Part shown: positions 26,495 through 33,154 of the stretch, in pieces
How the letters are laid out: the number at the start of each line of letters is the position of its first letter
Position numbering within the stretch: position 1 is the first letter of the stretch
Assembly: GCA_035627955.1 (NCBI GenBank)
Contig: DASPKU010000011.1
Span: forward strand, 1-64,000
Direction of reading: 5' to 3'
From: Phycisphaerales bacterium
GTDB lineage: Bacteria > Planctomycetota > Phycisphaerae > Phycisphaerales > UBA1924
DNA length: 64,000 bases
The notes under the pieces: model-generated
Databases searched by the model: none
Told to the model about the DNA's origin: nothing
The model's input: the letters and a program-made list of their open reading frames with translations, nothing else
Translations under genes and position numbers: made by a program

Positions 26495-26737
26495 CTACCG
26501 AGAGCCTTCGCCAGTGCTCGCTCCGTCCTTAGGGTGTGAGCGACGCGGCCGCACCGAGAACAGCAGCGACGTTACTGCGACCCCCGCGATAATCCCGCGC
26601 AGATAGCCGACGTGGTACTCGCGGTCGATGGCGGCCGACGCTGGACCTAGCTGTGGCGCGAGCACCAGCTCGGAGTAGGTCACCAGCGCGAGCACTACCA
26701 AAACAACCGAGGTCCCGATCTTGTCTTGCAGCCTCAT
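26495..26737 (-). CDS. Small two-TM membrane protein
   Basis: ATG 26735-26737 gives 80 residues: MRLQDKIGTSVVLVVLALVT (TM1), a periplasmic loop with IDREYHVGYLRG, TM2 (IIAGVAVTSLLFSV) and a basic, polar tail. Unknown function. The 26738-26923 interval contains one CACTGGCGG-family repeat. Confidence 0.5.
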   Translation of the reverse strand: MRLQDKIGTSVVLVVLALVTYSELVLAPQLGPASAAIDREYHVGYLRGIIAGVAVTSLLFSVRPRRSHPKDGASTGEGSR

Positions 26738-26843
26738 GGGGTCAGCATACGCGGGAGGCCCGGTGCCCAGTGGAACCAACACCTCCCCTGCTAGTGCCGC
26801 GATTGCGACCATGCGCACTCCAGAGTTGTTATCGCGGCTGCAT

Positions 26844-26911
26844 CACCGCCGCGCTGGCGTACGAGCCGCCGGTGGCACTTCGCGGGGAGAGATGCACGTG
26901 CCACCCACCCC
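26844..26911 (+). repeat. CACTGGCGG-family repeat (copy 1)
   Basis: CACCGCCGCGCTGGCGTACG followed by AGCCGCCGGTGGCACTTCGC and a tail ending GTGCCACCCACCCC. Related units lie at 27371-27441 and 56418-56486. The front half is a palindrome (CTGGCG / CGCCGG around ACGAG). It ends 12 nt before the stop of the next minus-strand gene. Confidence 0.75.
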
Positions 26912-26923
26912 TACCGGATTTTT

Positions 26924-27229
26924 TCACCAGAAGAACGAGTGCCAGAAGTAAGGGACTGCGGCCTCGAGGGCCTCAGCGGAGAGGCCCGGGTGGGCGGCAG
27001 CGAGGCGCCGCATCGCCGCTTCAGAACGCGTGGTCGCATCACCCCGGAGTGGCCACTCTGCCGCGAGCACTGCCTGCAAGATCGTCTCGATCTGGGCTAT
27101 CACTTCCTGGGCACGGTCCTCTCCCACGAGCATCGCCACGGCATCCCCATCGAGCTTCGGGAAGCCCTGATCATTCCGGGCGAGGTAACGACAAATGGCT
27201 TCGCTGAGTTCCTTGTCGATGGGAGTCAT
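26924..27229 (-). CDS. Small acidic helical protein, unknown
   Basis: The 101-residue protein (MTPIDKELSEAICRYLARND start) has heptad-like helices (EVIAQIETILQAVLAAEWPL, SEAAMRRLAAAHPGLSAEAL) and ends in an aromatic tail VPYFWHSFFW. Composition and lack of low complexity support it being real. No family recognised. No clear ribosome-binding site. Confidence 0.55.
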   Translation of the reverse strand: MTPIDKELSEAICRYLARNDQGFPKLDGDAVAMLVGEDRAQEVIAQIETILQAVLAAEWPLRGDATTRSEAAMRRLAAAHPGLSAEALEAAVPYFWHSFFW

Positions 27230-27370
27230 AGGCTGGGACTGATGCTACTCACAGCTCGCGTGCCGGAGTGAGAGTCGCGGTTGCCCCCTCCCCCGCGTGG
27301 CCAGGTGCCATCGGGAGCTTGCCGCCGCGGTTGCGCTCGTGTGCACTTGCGATGATTCCGCACCCACGGT

Positions 27371-27441
27371 CGCCGCCGCACTGGCGGACGAGCCGAGTTG
27401 CACTTCGCGATCGACGGCAGCCCGTGGCACCCGCCCACCCC
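27371..27441 (+). repeat. CACTGGCGG-family repeat (copy 2)
   Basis: CGCCGCCGCACTGGCGGACG then AGCCGAGTTGCACTTCGCG and CCCGTGGCACCCGCCCACCC. It has the same order of words as copies at 26844 and 56418, with the distal palindrome half degraded. It lies just before the end of the next minus-strand membrane protein gene. Confidence 0.75.
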
Positions 27442-27454
27442 CCGCCCGCCCGTT

Positions 27455-27829
27455 CTACTCGCGGCGGTCGTCGGGCTTGCGGCGGAGTCCGTCGAGGAGG
27501 CTGGTCAGCATGCCCATGATGACCACGAGCACGACCGGCGTGGCGACGATGGCGAGCGCCACTGCCCTGGGGCCGTGGCGGGCGGCGAAGTCGACGCTGA
27601 AGACCGTGGAGAGTGCGATCACCAGGAGCGTGGCACTGCACCCGAGGCCCGGCTCGGGCTTCGTGTTCCTCTCCTTCCCGCCCCAGGCCCTGAGCACCCC
27701 GATGAACACGAGCATCACGGCTGCAACGGTCGGGTAGTACAGCCAGGGGTGGAGGTGTGCCGCGGCCCACCCCGCCCCCACCGGGGCTGCGACCAGGATG
27801 ATGAGCGCGGCGAGTTCGAAGAGGGTCAT
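27455..27829 (-). CDS. Small membrane protein (three to four TM)
   Basis: 124 residues with TM helices FELAALIILVAAPVGAGWAA, YYPTVAAVMLVFIGVL, a polar loop (GGKERNTKPEPGLG), ATLLVIALSTVFSV and LAIVATPVVLVVIMGML, and a basic tail RRKPDDRRE. No recognisable family. Confidence 0.6.
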   Translation of the reverse strand: MTLFELAALIILVAAPVGAGWAAAHLHPWLYYPTVAAVMLVFIGVLRAWGGKERNTKPEPGLGCSATLLVIALSTVFSVDFAARHGPRAVALAIVATPVVLVVIMGMLTSLLDGLRRKPDDRRE

Positions 27830-27853
27830 GCGGGCTACCCGCCTCTTCCAAAG

Positions 27854-27895
27854 GGAGGACTAGGACTCATAGGAGGCATAGGACTGATAGGAGCG
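27854..27895 (+). repeat. GACTCATAGGA repeat arm, left of the four-helix-bundle gene
   Basis: Imperfect copies of GGACTCATAGGA/GGCATAGGACTGATAGGA with about 10-nt spacing, ending GGAGCG 5 nt from the stop of the four-helix-bundle gene. The opposite flank of that gene (28461-28500) carries the same words in inverted orientation, so the gene sits in the loop of a large inverted repeat. Confidence 0.85.
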
Positions 27896-27900
27896 TGTGG

Positions 27901-28455
27901 TTAGTGGCCGCGGGATTGTTTGCGGGCTCTGGTCATGGCTTCGCGGAGGCCGCCGTTCTCCAGGAAGTCGGACTGGAGGCGGCGGAGCTGCTGGTCGAGG
28001 AGGTAGTTGGCCTGGTTGATGAGGCAGATGGCGATGTTGGCGACGACCTCGGGCGGGCGGGTCTCGGCGAAGGGGCGGTAGGTCTCGAAGGTTTCGTCGC
28101 GGCCCATCGTGCTGCCCAGGCGGCGGATGTAGCGGGCCTCGCGCGAGGCCTTGTCCCACAGCGCGAGGCGGTGGGTGCGGAGGTAGTCGTGGTAGTCGAT
28201 GAGGAGCTCTTCGAGGCTGGCCCGTGCCACGTTGGTGAGCTTGATCTCGGACTCTTTGCTGGTGAGGCCGGCGCGGCTGCCCTCGGCGATGTTCTGCTTG
28301 CCCGAGCGCGCGGCCTGGACCATCTGGTCAATGGTGCGGTCGCCGCGGGTGAGGAAGCGGTCGCAGAAGACGCGGGTGAGGTCGTAGACGACCTCGGCCT
28401 TGCGGTAGGAGAGCAGCCGCCGGTAGTCGCGCGGGGCGAGGAAGCCTTCGGGCAT
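27901..28455 (-). CDS. Four-helix-bundle protein of the 23S intervening-sequence/Avd-like family
   Basis: The 184-residue protein is all-helical. RKAEVVYDLTRVFCDRF, DQMVQAARSGKQNIAEGSRA, EIKLTNVARASLEELLIDYH and PPEVVANIAICLINQANYLL form four helices, and the SGKQNIAEGS segment is characteristic of S23/IVP-like proteins encoded by 23S rRNA intervening sequences and of Avd accessory proteins of retroelements. These proteins bind nucleic acid; most stand-alone members have no known function. No 23S rRNA or reverse transcriptase is near. The GGAG ribosome-binding site belongs to the right-hand repeat arm. The gene is bracketed by inverted GACTCATAGGA arms, as if it were the cargo of a palindromic element. 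Confidence 0.82.
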   Translation of the reverse strand: MPEGFLAPRDYRRLLSYRKAEVVYDLTRVFCDRFLTRGDRTIDQMVQAARSGKQNIAEGSRAGLTSKESEIKLTNVARASLEELLIDYHDYLRTHRLALWDKASREARYIRRLGSTMGRDETFETYRPFAETRPPEVVANIAICLINQANYLLDQQLRRLQSDFLENGGLREAMTRARKQSRGH

Positions 28456-28460
28456 CGGAG

Positions 28461-28536
28461 GCGCTCCTATGAGTCGTATGAGTCGTATGACATCCTATAG
28501 GAAGTCATAGGAGGTCATAGGACTCATAGGAGAGCG
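28461..28536. repeat. GACTCATAGGA palindrome right of the four-helix-bundle gene
   Basis: Left half 28461-28500 (GCGCTCCTATGAGTCGTATG repeated words) and right half 28501-28536 (GGTCATAGGACTCATAGGAG) are complementary over about 34 nt, a near-perfect palindrome with almost no loop. The left half is also the inverted partner of 27854-27895. It ends 3 nt before the stop of the YggS gene. Confidence 0.88.
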
Positions 28537-28539
28537 TAC

Positions 28540-29451
28540 CTACTCCTCGTCGGGTTCGGGGAGCTCGGCTTGCTCGGGGCCGGTCTTGGCGGCGCCGAAG
28601 ATCGCACTGCCCACCCTGACAATGTTCGCGCCCTCTGAAATGGCGACCTCGTAGTCGCCGCTCATGCCCATCGACAAGATGTTGAAGGGGCTGCCGGGCT
28701 CGCCGAAGCCGAGGGTCTGCATTTCTTCGAAGAGCTCGCGGCAGCGGGCGAAGTGGGGACGCGAGTCTTCCGGATGCTCCGACAGGGGGGCCATGGTCAT
28801 GAGGCCGCGGACGCGGACGTTGATCATGGATTGGATCTGCTCGGCCAGCGGAATCGCGGCGGGGAGGGGGCAGCCGAACTTCTGCTCTTCGCCCGAGCAG
28901 TTGACCTGGATCAGGACCTCGATGACGTGGTCCTTCTTGAGGGCGATGTGCTGGAGCTCCTCGGCGATGCGGAGGGAGTCGACGCTGTGGATGAGGCGGA
29001 CGAACTCGGTGACCTTCTTGGCCTTGTTGCGCTGGAGGTGGCCGATCATGTGCCAGCGCACGCCCTCCTTGGCGCCGGGGAGGCTGGCAACGGGCTTGAG
29101 CTCGACGCGCTTGGAGTTGGACGAGCCGGCGGCGAAGAGGGTGTCGTTGACGTCGGCCGCGAGCTTCTTGCCGCTGGGGATGAGCTTCTGGCGGTTGAGG
29201 TACTCCTCGACGATGGATGCGTGCTGGATGAGCTGCTGCACGCGGTTCTCGGCGAAGTCGCGGTGGCCGAGCTGGAGGAGGCCCTTGATCTGCTCGGGGT
29301 CGGCGGTCTTGGTGACGGCGCAGAGCAGGATGTCGGAGGGCTTGCGGCGGGCGCGGGCGGCCGCGTCGGCGATGCGGGCCTGCACCTCGGCGTAGCGGGC
29401 CTCGAGGGTGTCGGGCATGGCGTGGGGGGTCTTGGGTTGTGTGGTGGCCAT
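28540..29451 (-). CDS. YggS/PLPBP-family pyridoxal phosphate homeostasis protein
   Basis: The 303-residue protein matches the PLP-binding TIM barrel of YggS/PROSC. The Schiff-base lysine is K48 in LLCAVTKTADPEQI. AENRVQQL, WHMIGHLQRNKAKK, QVNCSGEEQKFGC and the phosphate-binding NILSMGMSGDYEVAI with NIVRVGSAIFG follow in order. A roughly 40-residue insertion after AENRVQ (IVEEYLNRQKLIPSGKKLAA onward) makes it longer than the usual 230 residues. It buffers free PLP in the cytoplasm. Confidence 0.92.
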   Translation of the reverse strand: MATTQPKTPHAMPDTLEARYAEVQARIADAAARARRKPSDILLCAVTKTADPEQIKGLLQLGHRDFAENRVQQLIQHASIVEEYLNRQKLIPSGKKLAADVNDTLFAAGSSNSKRVELKPVASLPGAKEGVRWHMIGHLQRNKAKKVTEFVRLIHSVDSLRIAEELQHIALKKDHVIEVLIQVNCSGEEQKFGCPLPAAIPLAEQIQSMINVRVRGLMTMAPLSEHPEDSRPHFARCRELFEEMQTLGFGEPGSPFNILSMGMSGDYEVAISEGANIVRVGSAIFGAAKTGPEQAELPEPDEE

Positions 29452-29520
29452 ATGGACTCCGTCCCGTGGCAGGTGTGAGCGCGGGCTCCGCCGCGTGTCT
29501 ATAGGATACCAAGACTTCTA

Positions 29521-29622
29521 CCGCGGAGTATGCGGAGAGAGCGGAGTTGCGCGGAGGGGAGCATGAAAGAATCTGCCCCGACTTTCTCCGCGAAACTCCG
29601 CCCCCTCCGCGTGACTCCGCGG
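29521..29622. repeat. CGCGGAG-word palindrome (copy 1)
   Basis: Left arm 29521-29556 starts CCGCGGAGTATGCGGAGAGA and repeats the word GCGGAG; right arm 29586-29622 is its imperfect complement and ends GTGACTCCGCGG. The loop is 29 nt. It occupies the divergent promoter region between the YggS and peroxiredoxin genes. Other copies lie at 30133-30242 and 48449-48712. Confidence 0.88.
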
Positions 29623-29643
29623 TGAGGTCTTCGAAAGGAACAC

Positions 29644-30120
29644 ATGCCGCAGAATGACCACCTGACGCCGCGTTCGTCGCCCCTTGCCAAGGGCGATACT
29701 GCCCCCGACTTCGTGCTGCCGGACCAGAACAAGAAGGACTGGCGGCTGTCGGACGCCCTCAGGCAGGGTGAGGTGGTGCTGTGCTTCTTCCCGATGGCGT
29801 TTACCGGGGTGTGCACGACGGAGATGAAGTGCGTGGACGCGGAGATGGCCGCGTGGAAGGGGAAGGGGGCCCAGGTCGTCGGTGTGTCGTGCGACAGCTT
29901 CGCCGTGCTGAAGGCGTGGGCGGATCAGCTGGGGCTGAAGCAGATGCTGCTGGCGGACATGCACCGGCAGGTGTGCAAGGCGTACGGGCTGTACTGGGCG
30001 GACCTGAACATCTCGTCGCGGGGGACGGTGGTTGTGGGGAAGGACGGAAGGGTGAAGTGGGTGCAGGCGCGGGAGCCGGGGAAGGCGATGGCGTGGGATG
30101 AGGTGCTGGCTGCGGTGTAG
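29644..30120 (+). CDS. AhpC/TSA-family peroxiredoxin
   Basis: The 158-residue protein has the thioredoxin-fold peroxiredoxin signature with APDFVLPDQN, FFPMAFTGVCTTEM (T54 and peroxidatic C57) and a C-terminal strand GTVVVGKDGRVKWV. It lacks the two-residue BCP-type resolving Cys (position 62 is K61-C62 in EMKC, a possible resolving Cys three residues after TTE) and resembles one-Cys AhpE/BCP-like enzymes that reduce peroxides in the cytosol. Two CGCGGAG palindromes flank the gene. It is preceded by GAAAGGAA. Confidence 0.88.
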   Translation: MPQNDHLTPRSSPLAKGDTAPDFVLPDQNKKDWRLSDALRQGEVVLCFFPMAFTGVCTTEMKCVDAEMAAWKGKGAQVVGVSCDSFAVLKAWADQLGLKQMLLADMHRQVCKAYGLYWADLNISSRGTVVVGKDGRVKWVQAREPGKAMAWDEVLAAV

Positions 30121-30132
30121 GAGAAGACTCCA

Positions 30133-30242
30133 CCGCGGAGTTTCGCTGAGTGGGCGGAGTTTCGCGGAGGAAAGGCAGGGGAGCGGGATCGGATTCATCG
30201 AGTCCTCTCCGCGCAACTCCGCTCCCTCCGCAAACTCCGCGG
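30133..30242. repeat. CGCGGAG-word palindrome (copy 2)
   Basis: Left arm 30133-30170 (CCGCGGAGTTTCGCTGAGTG start) and right arm 30207-30242 (ending CAAACTCCGCGG) are complementary over about 36 nt with a 36-nt loop. It starts 13 nt after the peroxiredoxin stop and ends 19 nt before the next gene's start. Confidence 0.88.
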
Positions 30243-30260
30243 TAGTGCCTTGACGCCTTT

Positions 30261-30857
30261 ATGACCAAGCAGGAACTGCGAGCGAGCCTCAAGCAGACCC
30301 TGAACAACCTGTCGCCTGAGGTGTGGCGGCGGGGGTCGGAGGGGGTTTGCGCGCGGCTGTCGGGTCTGGTTGAGCAGGCGGGGGCGCGTGCGGTGATGTT
30401 CTTCTTCCCCACGGCCGGGGAGGTGGATGTAGGGCCCGCGGCGGTTGAGTGCTTGGGGCGGGGCGTGCGGGTGTGTTTGCCGCGGGCGGAGTGGGCGACC
30501 GGGGGGATGTCGGCGCGGGTTGTGACTGTTTGGGGGGAGAACCTGTCGCTCACGCGGCATGGGCTCCGCGAGCCCGCAGAAAGTGCGCCGCCAGTAGACT
30601 TGGCCGACCTCGACCTGATCGTTGTCCCGGGGCTTGGGTTTGATGCCGCGGGGGGGCGATTAGGCAGGGGCGGCGGTTTCTACGACCGGTTTCTTTCGCG
30701 GCCCCAGGTGCGGGCGTGGAAGGTGGCGGTCGGGTTGGACGAGCAGGTGGTCGCGAGCGTGCCTCGCGACGCATGGGATGTGGGGATGGACGCGTTAGTG
30801 ACCCCTACGCGGACGCTGGTGTTCAACCCGTACGCGACGCCCCCCACCGCTCACTGA
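30261..30857 (+). CDS. 5-formyltetrahydrofolate cyclo-ligase
   Basis: 198 residues with the FTHF cyclo-ligase pattern: basic N-terminus MTKQELRASLKQTLNNL, FFFPTAGEVDVGP, and the hallmark substrate/ATP motif VVPGLGFDAAGGRLGRGGGF followed by YDRFL. The C-terminal half retains VGLDEQVV and the histidine-free end typical of shorter forms. It converts 5-formyl-THF to 5,10-methenyl-THF with ATP. Confidence 0.92.
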   Translation: MTKQELRASLKQTLNNLSPEVWRRGSEGVCARLSGLVEQAGARAVMFFFPTAGEVDVGPAAVECLGRGVRVCLPRAEWATGGMSARVVTVWGENLSLTRHGLREPAESAPPVDLADLDLIVVPGLGFDAAGGRLGRGGGFYDRFLSRPQVRAWKVAVGLDEQVVASVPRDAWDVGMDALVTPTRTLVFNPYATPPTAH

Positions 30858-30944
30858 AATGCCGCCGGTTTGTCGATGCTTTGTACCCGGCGCGCCGGTG
30901 GAATCGCGCCCGGGATCCACGGTCTACAGCACGGAAGGCACACG

Positions 30945-32258
30945 ATGGCACTCCCCTCTCAGGTTGAACGCACGAACGAGACGAACCGCGGCGTCATGAC
31001 CCGCGGCGGCGGGCGCGGCAAGGGGCCGAACAAGGTGATGGTGGGCGCGGCGGCTCTGGTGCTGGTCGCGGGGCTGTCGTGGGGCTTGTGGAAGTACATG
31101 CCCAAGGACGCGACGGGCCCGCAGCAGGCCACGGCCAAGGAGCCCGCGAAGCAGACGCCCCCGCCGCGGAGCTTGGCGCCGGATGTGCCCGCGAACGTGC
31201 CGGCGACGCCGACGGGCGTGAACTCGCTGGCGCACAACCCGCCGGTGCCGCCGGCGGATGCGCCGGTGGTGCTGACGCAGGGGCGGAGCGGGGGGATTCA
31301 GGACCCCACCAAGCCGCGGCCGGTGGACGTGACCGGGGGGAACACAACGGGGCCGGGGACCTCGCCGCTGACGGGGCCGGGGAATCCGCAGAACCCTGGC
31401 AGCGGGCCTGCCAACCTCTCGCCGGGGTCGAGCAACCCGGCGCTAGTTCCCACGCTCAACCCCTCGACCTCGGCGGCGGGCGTGCGGCAGCACATCGAGG
31501 CGGGCGACCGCGCCTTCGCGGCCAACAACCTGGTGCAGGCGCGGGTGTCGTACTCGCGGGCGCTGATGAGCGCGGACATCGGCGCGGCGGACGCGCAGGT
31601 GCTGCGGAGCAAGCTGGAGACGATCAACGAGGACCTGGTGTTCAGCCCGAAGATCGCCGCGGGCGACCCGCTGGTGGAGACGTACACCGTCGTCGCCAAC
31701 GACTCGCTGGAGAAGATCCGCAAGAAGCGGGACCTTGCGGTGGACCACCGGCTGCTGGCGCGGGTGAACCGGCTTTCGAACCCCAACGCCATCCGCGTGG
31801 GGCAGAAGCTCAAGCTCGTGCGCGGGCCGTTCAACGCCGTGGTGCACAAGGCGGACTACCGGCTGGACCTGTACGCGGGCAGCCCCGACGACCAGGAGAG
31901 CTGGGTGTTCATCCGCAGCTTCAAGGTGGGGCTGGGCGAGAACAACGGCACGCCGCTGGGCAACTTCGTCATCAAGAAGAACAGCAAGCTGATCAACCCG
32001 CACTGGGTGAACCCCAAGACGGGCGAGAAGTTCGATGCCAACGACCCCAAGAACCCCATCGGCGAGTTCTGGCTCGGGTGGGAGGGGCTGGGGGACTCGA
32101 AGGTGTACACCGGCTTCGGCCTGCACGGGACCATCGACCCCTCCTCGATCGGCGCAGCCAAGAGCATGGGCTGCGTGCGGATGGCCGACCAGGACATCGC
32201 CCTGATCTACGAGCTGCTGGTGGAGCAGATCAGCCGCGTGCAGGTGCTGCCGAACTGA
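30945..32258 (+). CDS. LysM-containing L,D-transpeptidase (YkuD)
   Basis: ATG 30945 after GGAAGG gives 437 residues. A cytoplasmic tail precedes a TM anchor (VMVGAAALVLVAGLSWGLW), then a long Pro/Gly/Thr-rich linker, a TPR-like helical region (AGDRAFAANNLVQARVSYSR), a LysM repeat (TYTVVANDSLEKIRKKRDLA...LSNPNAIRVGQKLKLV, in parts) and the YkuD domain with GTPLGNFVIKKN and GLHGTIDPSSIGAAKSMGCV (catalytic Cys about 410). The His and SxGCxRM motif are intact. It likely makes 3-3 peptidoglycan crosslinks or links lipoproteins to the wall. Confidence 0.9.
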   Translation: MALPSQVERTNETNRGVMTRGGGRGKGPNKVMVGAAALVLVAGLSWGLWKYMPKDATGPQQATAKEPAKQTPPPRSLAPDVPANVPATPTGVNSLAHNPPVPPADAPVVLTQGRSGGIQDPTKPRPVDVTGGNTTGPGTSPLTGPGNPQNPGSGPANLSPGSSNPALVPTLNPSTSAAGVRQHIEAGDRAFAANNLVQARVSYSRALMSADIGAADAQVLRSKLETINEDLVFSPKIAAGDPLVETYTVVANDSLEKIRKKRDLAVDHRLLARVNRLSNPNAIRVGQKLKLVRGPFNAVVHKADYRLDLYAGSPDDQESWVFIRSFKVGLGENNGTPLGNFVIKKNSKLINPHWVNPKTGEKFDANDPKNPIGEFWLGWEGLGDSKVYTGFGLHGTIDPSSIGAAKSMGCVRMADQDIALIYELLVEQISRVQVLPN

Positions 32259-32261
32259 GGG

Positions 32262-32298
32262 AAGTGGCAAAGTGGCAGAGTGGCTAAGTGGCAAAGTG
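32262..32298 (+). repeat. Lone arm of the AAGTGGC element
   Basis: 37 nt built of AAGTGGCAAAGTGGC and AGAGTGGC words, matching the left arms at 39037, 40593, 40991 and 49699. It begins 4 nt after the stop codon of the L,D-transpeptidase. No complementary right arm follows; instead a strong terminator starts 13 nt later. It is a solo arm or a decayed element. Confidence 0.88.
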
Positions 32299-32310
32299 TG
32301 AAAGACAGAA

Positions 32311-32339
32311 GGCCGCGCCTGGGTGGGCGCGGCCTTTTT
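32311..32339 (+). terminator. Rho-independent terminator
   Basis: GGCCGCGCC (32311-32319) pairs with GGCGCGGCC (32326-32334) around a 6-nt loop, followed by five T. It ends the L,D-transpeptidase transcript. Confidence 0.88.
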
Positions 32340-32340
32340 C

Positions 32341-32375
32341 ATTTCCGCTTTCCGGTTTCCGCTTTCCGGTTTCGG
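32341..32375. repeat. TTTCCGCTTTCCGG quasi-repeat
   Basis: Two direct copies of TTTCCGCTTTCCGG lie between the terminator and the stop codon (32377-32379) of the convergent lipoprotein gene. No complementary arm was seen. Confidence 0.5.
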
Positions 32376-32376
32376 A

Positions 32377-32982
32377 TCAATAGCGGTCGCGGTCCCAGTC
32401 GCGGTCGCGGCGGAAGTCGTCGTCGCGAGTGCGGCGGTCGAAGTCGCCGGTGCGGTTCATGTCGCGCATGGCGGCCACCACGCGCCGTGACACGCCCTGG
32501 TCGCGGAGCTGGTCCTCGTTGGCCTGGGTGAGGTCGAAGACCTGGCCGGTGCGCTCGAGCTTGTCGATCATCTCTTCGTCGCTGAAGCCGGCCTTCTCCA
32601 TGGCGACCACCTCGTCGATGGTGACGAAGCCGTCGTTGTTGATGTCGGCGGTGTTGGCGCTGCGGGCCTCCTGGGCGGTGGCGGGCTCGTTCTGCGACTT
32701 GCGGATCGCCTCGTGGGCGTCGTCGCGCTCGTTGCCCTGGATCTTGTCCCAGTTGGCTCCGATGAGGTAGCCGCCGCCGGCGCCCAGGGCGCCGCCGATA
32801 AGGCCGCCGAGCAGGCGGTTGTCGGTCACGGCCGCGCCGACCGCGGCGCCGGTGGCGCCGCCGATCACCGCGCCCTGCTGCTTCTCGTTACCGGGGAGAT
32901 TCTCGCAGCCGGTGGTGAAGGTCATGGCGGCGAGGAGGCCGGCGACCGTCGCGGCCGCGGCGTGGTTGGTTCTGATCTGCAT
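32377..32982 (-). CDS. Glycine-zipper lipoprotein with EF-hand-like segment
   Basis: ATG 32980-32982, with AAAGGAG upstream, gives 201 residues. A signal peptide ends in lipobox TTGC. Then comes a glycine-zipper membrane segment (GAVIGGATGAAVGAAV, GGLIGGALGAGGGYLIG) as in SlyB/OmpA-like YMGG proteins, and a C-terminal part with DINNDGFVTIDE, a loop resembling a calcium-binding EF-hand or dockerin type I. The tail is Arg/Asp-rich (DRDWDRDRY). It is probably an outer-membrane or envelope-stress lipoprotein. Confidence 0.75.
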   Translation of the reverse strand: MQIRTNHAAAATVAGLLAAMTFTTGCENLPGNEKQQGAVIGGATGAAVGAAVTDNRLLGGLIGGALGAGGGYLIGANWDKIQGNERDDAHEAIRKSQNEPATAQEARSANTADINNDGFVTIDEVVAMEKAGFSDEEMIDKLERTGQVFDLTQANEDQLRDQGVSRRVVAAMRDMNRTGDFDRRTRDDDFRRDRDWDRDRY

Positions 32983-33154
32983 GGGTGCTCCTTTCCCTGT
33001 GGGTGTGGTCCGCGGGGGCTCCGCCCCGCGCAAGTCGTTTCATGGCAACAGCTACCAACACTGGACCACGCCCCGGGGAAGTCAGCCGGGCCCTGAGGGT
33101 GATTTCAGCACAGATTGACTGCCACCCGGGCTCCCGAGCACGTACGACAGGGGC

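Noticed and set aside
26653-27207. A 184-codon plus-strand frame
   Set aside because: It runs through a dispersed repeat and antisense to two small genes, with Arg/Pro/Ser-rich shadow-like composition and no ribosome-binding site.
27901-28455. Diversity-generating retroelement accessory gene (Avd)
   Set aside because: The protein is Avd/IVP-like but no reverse transcriptase, template repeat or variable repeat with adenine-specific changes is visible in the window.
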